Shown: positions 24,207 through 33,699 of the stretch, piece after piece
How the letters are laid out: each line of letters starts with the position of its first letter
How positions within the stretch are numbered: the first letter of the stretch is position 1
Source of the DNA: Acheta domesticus
Taxonomy: Eukaryota; Arthropoda; Insecta; Orthoptera; Gryllidae
Direction: 5' to 3'
DNA length: 64,000 nucleotides
Assembly: GCA_031308135.1 (NCBI GenBank)
Contig: JAHLJT010004567.1
Coordinates: 38,835,857-38,899,856 of the forward strand
The notes under the pieces: model-generated
The model's database searches: none
What the model was told of the DNA's origin: nothing
The model's input: the letters and a program-made list of their open reading frames with translations, nothing else
Position numbers and translations under genes: made by a program

Positions 24207-25211
24207 CGTGTGTTCATGTGAAGGTACAAGAATTCAAAATTTTCGAGGACAAAGTCGAAGTACCTTTAGACGGTATGCCCGAACTGATAGTGGTTATATT
24301 TATCTTTACCATTATTTACTGTTCAGTAAAGATTAATGAATGAAACACAATTCACACTATAAGGGAAACGTTGCATTCTTAATCATTCGTAGTCGTAAGC
24401 ATATCGTCACAATCCACACTATTCACAATTATTATCGTGACGCATTGCATCTATTGCAATTGCATGATGAATTCTTTGCCCCGTTTGTCTGAGAGACCGG
24501 AACGACAGTTGGCAACACATATGACATTGCATCCTTGCATGAATTACGGTGAGACGCTGATCTTACAAATAGAAGGCTATGACAATTCAATGAACAACAA
24601 AAGCGCGCGCTCTCAATTTATTCAAGGTAGAATAATGATGCTGAAACATCACGTACTTTCTCGCGATTAGTAATGGTAATGAATTACTATTTATACCACA
24701 ATTTCTCTCATATTAACATATCTCAGTCATCATTTATTGTAAAACACATTTGAAATCGTAGAATATTTGGTGCGAAAATTAAAGTTTCAAGCATATAATT
24801 TTTTATTCAAAACTTTAAATGAAAAAGAGTGAGAAAGTAAAATATATTTCTAGCATTGAATTCATTGTATCAGGTACGCAGTGTATTCGCAGTGTACGCG
24901 AACATATAGTAGTAACATATAATAGTTATTTTCAAACACTATGGTATTGTAATATTCTACAAATATATAAAAGTATTAGTTTATATTACCGCGGGGTAAA
25001 AGTAAAGACGTATTTATAGATTGTGATCACTTATTAATTGAATAATTCTAATTTACAAGGAGTCTTCGTTGTAGCTGACTATAAGAAATTAAAATTAGAT
25101 TGATTTTGACAATTCCTATATAGTATTTGAATAAACTCCTCGTATGCGTGCGTGCGGATTTGCGGTTCCGACTCTCACGGTTAGACCACTTCCCGTACAC
25201 CAATCGAGACA
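24207..25211. other. Region upstream of the PARN-like locus
   Basis: Mostly AT-rich. Short reading frames of up to 77 codons show no domain. If the PARN-like locus was once functional, its promoter would lie here; I see no clear promoter motif. Confidence 0.4.
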
Positions 25212-25468
25212 TATACTGCGATTTTTGTAGGAAGAGCTCTCAAGGCCACTCAAATCCCATCTTCGCGATGGAATATGTCACGGCATTTGGCGTCTTTTCT
25301 CGGTCTTGCCGGTAGAAGTCGCAAGATCGCAAGCACTGCTTCATACGGTCGCGATCGTGCGAAGTCTAGCGGAACGACTGTGAATGACACGAAATGCCGT
25401 GACATATTCCATCGCGAAGACGGGATTTGAGTGGCCTTGAGAGCTCTTCCTACAAAAATCGCAGTATA
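25212..25468. mobile_element. Palindromic (foldback) element P1
   Basis: A 257-bp near-perfect inverted repeat. TATACTGCG at the left mirrors CGCAGTATA at the right, and the arms match for about 84 bp with one or two mismatches. The central core, from ATGGAATATGTCACGGCATT to its mirror, is homologous to that of the palindrome at 26270-26503, while the outer roughly 50 bp of each arm are unrelated. The element has no ORF. The RNA of either strand would form a long hairpin. Confidence 0.8.
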
Positions 25469-25679
25469 AAGAGGTGTCATTCGACGCGTCTCGGTCTCCT
25501 GATGCGGAACTTCATAATTTGTTTTCAGATTCGGCCATGCAATTCCAAGGAATTTCCAAAAACGTGTTTTTTCGTGCATTGGTGCTGCAATCTTGGTGAG
25601 TATGCGGGGAACTAAACCGACACCACCTAAATAGATATATTTAGGTGACATTGATTGAACTCCTGTACCAATACCTACA

Positions 25680-25872
25680 TAGATGAAGACGGAGAAAGAC
25701 AGAAAAATGTAGATAAAGACGTAGAGGAAGACGAGAGGAAGAAGACGAGAAAGACGACGAGAAAGACGAAGAGAAAAAACAAAAGAGACCATGACAAAGA
25801 CCAAGGCGAAGACGACGAGGAAGAAGAAGTCGAAGAAGAAGACAAAGACGACGAAGAATAAGAATAAGAAAA
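25680..25872 (+). repeat. Purine-rich GAAGACGA-type low complexity
   Basis: A/G-rich with irregular GAAGAC, GACGAG and GAAGAA units. The lysine/glutamate-rich reading frames on the plus strand are compositional and not called as genes. Confidence 0.8.
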
Positions 25873-25920
25873 AATACATTAAAAATGCACATTTCCAGCA
25901 ATAAGAAGCGCACTTCTGGC

Positions 25921-25979
25921 TTCTCTCTCTCTCTCTATCTATCTATCTCTTCTCTCTCTTCTCTCTGTCTCTCTCTTCT

Positions 25980-26027
<48 letters not shown>
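25921..26027 (+). repeat. (CT)n microsatellite, continuous with a hAT fragment
   Basis: Long CTCTCT tract with CTAT and CCCT interruptions. It adjoins GGGAGTCCCC at 26028. The complementary sequence in the hAT at 44164-44939 has a short GAGAGAGAG run at the same place, so this tract is an expanded microsatellite internal to a hAT copy. Confidence 0.8.
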
Positions 26028-26030
<3 letters not shown>

Positions 26031-26646
26031 GAGTCCCCGCTTGATCATGGGGCACAAACTGTAGAAATAGTAACTGTCTACTATTTCTTAATTAATATCC
26101 AAATAATTGAATTATTCCTTAAATAGATAACTTTATTTTAGTCCACATTCTATAAATTCACAAATGGTCTCATTGCCATTCGCGTATAAGAATTAAAGCT
26201 GAGCCATTGTATAATTTGCTTTCAAGACGTCAGCAGTCTTGGCTGCTGTGAGGATTTTGTGGGAAGCAAGTATACTTCAGTTTTCCTTTCTTGGCGCACG
26301 GGGGGTGTCAATAAAATGGAATATCTCACGGTATTTTGCGTCTTTCTCCATTGTGCCGCCGGGAATCACATGATCGCCTGCTCGATACAGTCGCGATCAT
26401 GCGACTCCTAGCGGCACAACAGAGAACGACACGAAATACCGTGAGATATTCCATTTTATTGTCCATACCCCCGTGCGTCAAGAAAGAAAAAAACGAAGTA
26501 TACACTGTCATAAGCAATCGAGATCGTGGAAGTAGTTCGTGTATCTGCCTTGTGTTGCGTTCGCCTGTTAGATGAAGTAGTTGATAGTGTCATTTTGTGT
26601 GTTATTGTTGAACATCCCCAAAAGTGCGAGTCACGCTACGCCACTG
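26010..26646 (-). mobile_element. hAT fragment (5' end), carrying palindrome P2
   Basis: The reverse complement matches the 5' half of the 776-bp hAT at 44164-44939, from the terminal CAGTGGCGTAGCGTGACTC (plus-strand mirror ending at 26646) inward to the GGGACTCCCGAG region. It is interrupted at 26270-26503 by palindrome P2. At its terminus it is joined directly to a hAT 3' end that faces the other way. Confidence 0.75.
26270..26503. mobile_element. Palindromic (foldback) element P2
   Basis: A 234-bp inverted repeat inside the hAT fragment. GTATACTTC at the left mirrors GAAGTATAC at the right. AAGTATAC occurs on both sides and could be an 8-bp target duplication, but the palindromy makes the boundary ambiguous. 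The core, ATGGAATATCTCACGGTATT to its mirror, matches P1; the outer arms (with TTTCTTG...GCACGGGGG) do not. The insertion is clear from comparison with the uninterrupted hAT at 44164-44939. Confidence 0.8.
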
Positions 26647-26743
26647 ACCACTTGTAAGATTGTCAATACAGTATTAGGGTTCTTTATTAATATTATATAC
26701 GGGGATACTCAGCATCTCAGCGTCCCCTGACACTACGCCACTT
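26647..26743 (+). mobile_element. hAT 3'-end fragment
   Basis: Matches the last roughly 95 bp of the 776-bp hAT (ACCACTTGTA..., CTCAGCATCTCAGCGTC, ACTACGCCACT terminus) in direct orientation. It sits head-on against the inverted 5' fragment ending at 26646, with CACTGACC-like microhomology at the junction. Family A sequence begins immediately after it. Confidence 0.7.
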
Positions 26744-27370
26744 AACCGTTTTCTGTGAAAACTAGCTCACCATTCCGCGTTTTGAGAAACGCTCAAACGC
26801 CATTTTCTCATAAATGGCTCCAAATTTTTTCTTCAAACTTTTCTAAGCGATAGTGCTAATTGTACTCTTTAATATGACGTTAAGTTCAATTTCGGTATTT
26901 TTTCATTTTTTTTAAATTACACAAATATTTTTTTAAGATCTCTCACCGCCAATAAAATGCACATCTCCAGCAATTTATAAACACTATTGCATATGTGAGT
27001 TGATGTACGAGTACTTCAAATCACTTCTAATGATGTTTTTTTCGAAAATTAAAAATTATATGTGAAAAAGAGCGTCAAATTTGCATTTATAGTAACACTT
27101 AAGAACCATTTTCTTAAAAACGGCTCCGAATTTTTCAAAGAAAATTGCCATTTAGAACGAGATTTTACACCTCTTCAATATTCTTAAAATAAAAGCTTTG
27201 TGTTCTAGCATTAGAAAACCTAAAAAGCAATATAATATCAAAAAATATACTCTGGGTGGCGATAGGTGGGAACTGGCAAGAGTGTGTGGCAAGTCCGAAT
27301 AGCTGGCCGAGACCAAAGGAAATAGGAAACGTATACAGGAAAGTCTGTGCCATTCTGTAGCACCACTAGT
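26744..27370 (-). repeat. Family A repeat, 5'-half copy
   Basis: Reads on the minus strand from the 5' end (CTAGTGGTGCTACAGAATGG, mirror at 27370) through two internal units, and is cut on the other side by the hAT fragment. It has accumulated substitutions but remains alignable throughout. Confidence 0.75.
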
Positions 27371-27465
27371 TATATGAGAAATCAAGGTAAGCCAAGTGAC
27401 CCGAAGGAACAAACAAATAAATGCGTGTTTGTGGTCAACGTCATGTGGTTTTCAAATAGATTTTC

Positions 27466-27945
27466 ACTTTCCCGTATAAGTACGTATATACTGAGTAATA
27501 TACGTAGTATAGGGAAAGTTATGTAATGCTGCGCGAAGAAAACTGCGGATTTTCGAGTGAAAAAAATGCATTGTGGGGCCCTGATACTGAAAAAGTGGAT
27601 AAATCCATTTACTAAATTAAGAAACAAATCCCCTAACACGCGGTGTAGCCAGAATTCTTTTTTTGTGGGTCCTTGATACCGAAAAACTAATTGAAAGCAA
27701 AACGTCCGTCTTCCCGTCCGTCTGGCCCTCCGTCTGTGAACACTTCTAGCGCCTAAACCATACGTAGGATTTTTTTTCAAATTGAAGAAATCCCTGTCGA
27801 TCTGGCTCGAGTCGAACCTTTGAGATTTTGAAAATGATTCTATAAAGTTTGGGGGACCTTTACATGAAGCCCCCCGAACATTTTCAAAATTTTTCAAAAA
27901 CGGCTCCAAATATTTTTCTTTAAATTTCTTGTAATGTGAGCCACC
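27466..27945 (-). repeat. Family A repeat, 3'-end copy
   Basis: Starts with the mirror of the 3' terminus (ACTTTCCCGTATAAGTACG) and runs inward through the 3' module (GACGG/CCGTC-rich block, CTAGCGCCTAAACC). It stops near 27945. A 212-codon minus-strand reading frame (27382-28020) crosses the copy and its flanks. No known domain is visible and I do not call it a gene. Confidence 0.75.
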
Positions 27946-29493
27946 CCGGTCGCGCGCACGCACGCGGTCGTCGTCAGTGACGTCAAACCCAACTCGGGCG
28001 GCGTCGAATAGGTTCTCCACCTTACCTGAGTAGGTGCCGACCAGTTCAGCGGTCGTTAGCGATGGAGAATCTGTAAATTTTAGTTTGGGAAGATGGAAGT
28101 GGCTCTACTCTTCACTCCAGAATGAGAATATATGTCATTGATGATTTTGAATAATTAAATTTTAATTAGAAAGATTTGAGGTGATAATATAACTTTCAAA
28201 CAAGTCGTGCTACAGAATGGCACAGACTTTCCCGTATTAGTTTTCTATTTTCTTGGGTCTTCGCTAGCTATTCGGAATTGCCACATACCCTTTCTTGCCA
28301 GCTACCATCTATCACCGCCAAAAGTACATTTTTTTTGGTCATTTTCTTAATTTTTCGATTTCCTATTGGTAGAACGAAAATATTAATTTTAGAATATTAA
28401 AGAACACAAAAACCTAGCCGTAAATGGCAATTTTCTTTTAAAAATTATGCGCCGTTTAAGAGAAAATGGCGTTTTAGCACTTCTAAAAATGCGAAATTTG
28501 AAGCTCATTTTCACAGAAAATGATTGAGTTTTCAAAATATTTTATTTGAAGTTATTTGAAGCACTTACACTCACAAATATAATAATGTTTATAAATTGCT
28601 CGTAATGTGCATATTAAAGATGTGAGAGATCTTTCAAAAAAATTACAATTATGTAATTTTTGAAAAAACAAAAAAATAACTCAAAATAAACTTTACGCTA
28701 TACTAAAGAGTGTAATTAGCACTATCCGTTACAAAAGTTTCAAGAAAAAAATTGCAGCCATATACGAGAAAATGGCGTTTGAGCATTTCTGAAAATGCCG
28801 AAATTTGAGCTACTTTTCACAGAAAACGGTAGTGTTTTCGACAAATTTTACTTGACATTATTTAAAGCTTATATACTCGTAAATATAATAATGTAAAAAA
28901 ATCGCAAATAATGTAAATATTAACGACGTGAGAGACAAGTAAAAAAATTTACATTTTTGTTTTTTTTGAAAAAACCAACCGATAGGCCAAAATGGTTTTT
29001 ATGTCATTGATAGAGTACATTTACCACTATCCCTACCAAAAGTTTAAAGAAAACATTTGGAGCCGTTTTTGAGAAAATCTTGTTTTTGTAATTTTTTAAA
29101 ATTTCACATATTGCACGCAATATTGCAAGAAAACTACCAAAATTTTGAAAAACATTTACATGACATTTATTAAAGAACTTAGTATGCAGAACAAATTTTA
29201 TTTGAAGAAAAAATCTCTATCTTCAATTTTGGAGTTGGAGAAAGACGCCGAAAAAAATTCAAACTTTCACAATTTTCGAAAATTCAGAGCTGTACGTGAA
29301 AATCGGACCTATGCCATGTTAAAAAGTGTATTTTCCTCTATTCATACAAGAAATTTAAAGAAAAAATTTGGAGCCGTTTTTGAGAAAATGTTGAAAATCC
29401 CCGGGGGGCTTCATATAAAGTACCCCCAAATTTTGAAGAATCTTTTTCAAAATCTCAAAGCTTTGACTAGAATCAGATCGACCGGGGAATATC

Positions 29494-31006
29494 CAGTGGC
29501 GAAGCGTCAGGGTAGGCAGAGTAAGCTGAGCTATCCCTAAGAATCTTGAAGAACGCGAGAAATATATCTTCACTAACAAAAGAAAATTGTAAATTTATAA
29601 TGTTTTTTAGGTAATTAATACCGTACGTATGCGCACCAAGTTAATTTTTCTGTTCTTACGCTTATTCAATGCGATGTGTCTTTGCCGCCGCCCGGTGCAG
29701 CGGGCAGGCTGCGGGTTAGGCTGAGCCCGTTCCGCTTACCGCTGGAAGACAGTTTGTGGGCCAGGGACGGGGCGCGGGGAACTGAGCGCGCATGCGCATT
29801 GTGTAGCTGGCCCGGTGATTCGAAAGGAAGTTTAGGCCGGCCTCACAACTGGGTAAGTAATTTAAACTCCTGCCGGCAGGCGCTCTCTTCACCATAAGCT
29901 AGCGTGGAACTTCCGGAAATGTCCGCTAGAGGTCATTGAGCAACTTCAAATATCACTACTAACAATAGTAAAACTTTATTCCAAATTTCAGTATAAGAAT
30001 CCCTCTGTAGCTAATTCATTAAGTACAATATTGAAAACGTTCACTTTTTTGTCCCACATTATTTAGCAGTGGATTAACTTTTAATAAGATCATTTTTAAG
30101 CATTTATGGGTTGGTATCGCGGCGAGTTTGTGAATCCCCCAGTAGTATTGTGTTCTGGAAAGATCAAACAGGATCTGATCAGTGTCATTTCATTTCGTAA
30201 GTTGACTGAATAGCGTATTCGTATGCAGGTTACAAGTGAAATGTCGTTGACCTGCAACTGCATGTCGCTGTGTCTCATTGACAATGAGCACTCTGAAAAC
30301 AATTTAAACTCATTTACGTAATTCTACGTCAAATAACAGACTCCTCAATTGGCTACTATTTTAATAGAAGAGAAACTTTCGTGTAATTGTTTGCAAGATG
30401 CTATGTCTAAAGAAAGAGTTGATATATTTTCTGAAAAAAAAAAAGACATTCAGAATTGATTTACAAAAACCTGTCAAACAATTCAGATGACTGCAAACTC
30501 TTAAAAACAAGGAGAATACATCAATTATAAATAAGCAGTTCCATTTACATTTTTTTTCAATTCTGTAGTGGGCGTATTCTTGATCTGAGTATTGTTGCAT
30601 GATTGAAATAATAATAATAATAATTATTATTATTATTATTATAATGATTATTATAATTAATATACGTAATAAAATTAATAAGTAATTAAAAAATTATAAG
30701 TAATAATAATTATTATTATTACTATTATTATTAATAAATTTCTAGACTTCTGGTCTCTATCATAGAAATATTATATTTCACAAATTAAGTATAATTATTT
30801 TCTAAATTCATTTTTTCGGTTTCTTTTTCGTTTTTTTTTAATAAAATTCTGGCCCTCAAGAAAATGTGCGCAGATAAATTTCTTTCCCCACACGTCATAT
30901 ACAGTTTTTACTGTTTTTTTGACAAATAAATAAATAAAAAGTATGTATTTTTAGAATATGTTCGTGATTCAGCTTATCCAAAAATTAACCTCACGCTTCG
31001 CCACTG
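29494..31006. mobile_element. Non-autonomous hAT element inserted in family A
   Basis: A 1513-bp element with terminal inverted repeats CAGTGGCGAAGCGT and ACGCTTCGCCACTG, flanked by the exact 8-bp duplication GGAATATC at 29486-29493 and 31007-31014. CAG-TG ends and 8-bp duplications are diagnostic of hAT. Removing it restores the family A sequence GGGGAATATCCATTTTGG. The interior has a GC-rich patch (about 29680-29880), a TAA/TTA microsatellite hairpin (30609-30735), and no transposase. Confidence 0.9.
30609..30735. repeat. (TAA)n/(TTA)n microsatellite forming inverted repeats
   Basis: AAT and ATT trinucleotide runs face each other twice, giving AT-rich hairpin potential inside the hAT element. 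Confidence 0.85.
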
Positions 31007-31330
31007 GGAATATCCATTTTGGAAGAAATCGTACGTATGGTTTAGGCGCTAGCAGTGTTCACAGACGGACGGACGGACAGACGGACGATTTCCTTTCAAT
31101 TGGGTTTTCGGTATCAAGGACCTAGAAAACAGGGTTTCTGGCTACACCACGTGTTAGGGGATTTTTTTTCTTAATTTAGCAACTGGTTTTATCCACTTAC
31201 TCGTTTTCACGGCCCGGCAATTAATTTTTTCCGCCGAAAATTGGCCATTTTTTCGCGCAGCATTACATAACTTTCCCTATACTACGTATATCACTCCGTG
31301 TATACGTACGTATACGGGAAAGTAAAAAAT

Positions 31331-32560
31331 GGAACAAAACCTTTAACCTACTTCTGTCGCGTGAGCTCAGCGAACGTACCTTTGCGTCATCTTAAGGTGC
31401 AGAAAAGCAAAAGCACAAATCTAATACTCTTTCTTACAACTAGCAACCTTAATGACTACAGTAAAATTTTAATTGAAAAGAATTAACTATGGAAGATGGC
31501 CAGGCGCGACCTTTCATTCACAGCAAAGAATTTACGCGATGCAGTACAAAGAAAGGTCTCCAGTTCAGTGTGTCGCCGTGTGAAGGCGAATGTCAATGGG
31601 TCGGAGCTCGACCGTAAGTTTTACAATCATCGGAATGAGCGTTGACCTCCTGGGGTGAATGTCCGTAGCGCTCCTTTCATTCATTGCAGACGGGGCGCCG
31701 ACAGGGCCCCCTTCGTTCTCGTAGCAAAATGCTGTCTTCGACGTGCAGGCGGAAGCGACACTTCGGCGTCCAGGTGATGCAGACACTCAGGCAATTTCAC
31801 CGAATTTATTGACAAACAGCGAGATGATGGATCGCGTGGCTGATTTTGATGTTTAGCCGAATAAAACTTAATAAATGGGCACTCGCATAGCAATTAATGA
31901 TGTTCAGTTTTATTACTTGACGGGATTGACTTTCCCGTGAATTTCTCTGACGGCTACTCGCCACATCAGGAAATAAAACAAAGTAAAGTTTGCGATCTCG
32001 CCTCCGAGTCACACTCGGAAGCTCTCCCCCTCGACTCGACTGTCCCCCACGGAGGTTCTCACAGGAATCATCATCTTACAAGTTCAATCTCACACAGGCT
32101 CCTCTCTCCCCTTTCCCATTTTCAAAAGCTTCTAAAACATTCTACCAAAATTTTACAAGGCTGCTCATTATTGGCCCGGAGCTATTACGTCTGATTTCGA
32201 GAAGCGCCAATCGCTTCGTACGTTCTACAAATTTCAGTGACGGAAATTTCCGCCAAGCGGTCTCTCTCTAGCAATGTGATAAACATATGCAGGGTGGTCG
32301 CCGGGCCTCATGGAAATTTCCACTGATATTCCCAAAGGGGTCTTGAAAACGACGGAGGTTTTCGTACTTCCCCGGGCCGGCGCCAGTCCGGCGGGAGCGA
32401 CCCTGCACCTGCCCGTGACGATTTAGCCACACGCCCGCCGCATGTAAGCCTGACTCATTGCGCAGAGAAAAAAAAACAGAATTATTCGCGTATTTTCCGA
32501 TTATTCTGTACCATCACAGTAAGAATAGAGTAGAACACACTTATTGAGACGGCATATGTC
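31331..32560. other. Gene-free region with moderate GC
   Basis: No known protein or RNA recognised. It has a richer GC content near 31560-31760 and 32000-32450, including a short inverted repeat (CTCCGAGTCACACTCGGAAG). Several short overlapping frames exist but none has a domain. Confidence 0.4.
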
Positions 32561-32639
32561 CTAATTTCACGGTTAATCTGAATTACATTTGTGTAATTTT
32601 AATTATTGAATTTTAATTAATGAATTACATTTGTGTTAT

Positions 32640-33092
32640 CAAAAAATTACATTTGCGTAATTTTTGAAAAAACAAAAAATATCTGAATATAAAATTTACG
32701 TCATATTAAAGAGTGCAATTAGCACTAGCTGTTCCAAAAGTTTGAAGCAAAAATTTGGAGCCATTTATGAGAAAATGGCGTTTGAGCGTTTCTGAAAATG
32801 AGGAATTTTGAGCTAGTTATCATAGATAACGATTGAGTTTTCGAGAAACTTTGTATGACATTATTTAAAGCGCTTGTACTCATTAATATAATAATGTGAA
32901 CAAATCTCCGCGAGTATAAATACTAACAACGTGAGATACAAGTCAAAAAATACATTTTTGTAATTTTTTGAAAAAAACAAAAAAATAGAGCAATATGGCG
33001 CTTATGTTATAGAGTACATTTAGCACTATCCCTACCAAAAGTTTAAAGAAAACAATTGGAGCCATTTTTGAGAAAATCTTGTTTTTGTAACA
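32640..33092 (+). repeat. Family A repeat, internal units only
   Basis: Two internal units starting with GGAGCCATTTATGAGAAAATG (about 32757) and GGAGCCATTTTTGAGAAAAT (about 33058), with CACTATCCCTACCAAAAGTT-type sequence between. Both termini are missing. Confidence 0.7.
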
Positions 33093-33234
33093 TCGTGCAT
33101 CATCGCGATGTTTCGTGCTATAATATAACCTTCACCAAGGAAATGATGTTTTAACTTCCATCAGAATTTACTAAAATGTGGGATTGTCTTAAAAACAAAA
33201 ATATTCCAGGTTTCAAAATCCATAATAAATTTTG

Positions 33235-33440
33235 TCAAAAACAGTAAAAACTGTATATGATGTGTGGGGAAAGAGATTTATCTGCGCACATTTTCTTGAG
33301 GGCCAGAATAAAAAAAATAAAAAATAAAAAAAATTTAAAAAACTAAAATAGAAAGCGAAAAAATAAATTTGGAAAATAATTATTTTAGAAAAATAAAAAT
33401 ATTTGAGAAATGTTTGTTCCCGAGTTATAGAAAATCAATT
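33235..33440. repeat. Second copy of the 3' region of the 1.5-kb hAT family
   Basis: GATTTATCTGCGCACATTTT, CTTGAGGGCCAGAAT and the TGTGTGGGGAAAGA block match, in inverted orientation, sequence at about 30845-30925 inside the hAT at 29494-31006. No termini are seen here. Confidence 0.65.
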
Positions 33441-33699
33441 TTAACGGTAAATGAACTACAAGCAAAAGGATTGCTCAACAAAACGTGCGCACAGTGAAGC
33501 TACATTTACGTCCAGAAGCAAAACAAGGGGCCGTCTCAGCATTTGCTCAATGGATCAGGGAAACTGGACTAAAACCTGATCGAGATTGGGGTCATTGACC
33601 CGGAAGCTAAAGTACATTACTTGTTACAGGCGTATTAAATATTTTTTAAAAATGTATACAATGCAAACGTAAACTAATTCATTATATATCTTTGTTTTG

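Larger units (their letters stand above)
28204..31330 (+). mobile_element. Family A element, full length, split by a hAT
   Basis: Best-preserved copy. The 5' part is 28204-29493, the 3' part is 31015-31330. The 5' end reads CGTGCTACAGAATGGCACAG then ACTTTCCCGTATTAG; the 3' end reads CATTACATAACTTTCCCTAT, a palindromic ACGTATAT/ATACGTACG segment and GTATACGGGAAAGTAAAA. ACTTTCCCGTAT near the 5' end and ATACGGGAAAGT at the 3' end are inverted copies. Internal units begin at 28449, 28754, 29059 and 29370 (spacing 305, 305 and 311 bp). Without the insertion it is about 1.6 kb. Confidence 0.8.

Noticed and set aside
25655..25861. Acidic and basic Lys/Glu-rich ORFs
   Set aside because: They are translations of a GAAGACGA-type purine tract.
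27382..28020. 212-codon minus-strand ORF
   Set aside because: It runs through a family A 3' fragment and both flanks, and has no domain; most likely fortuitous.
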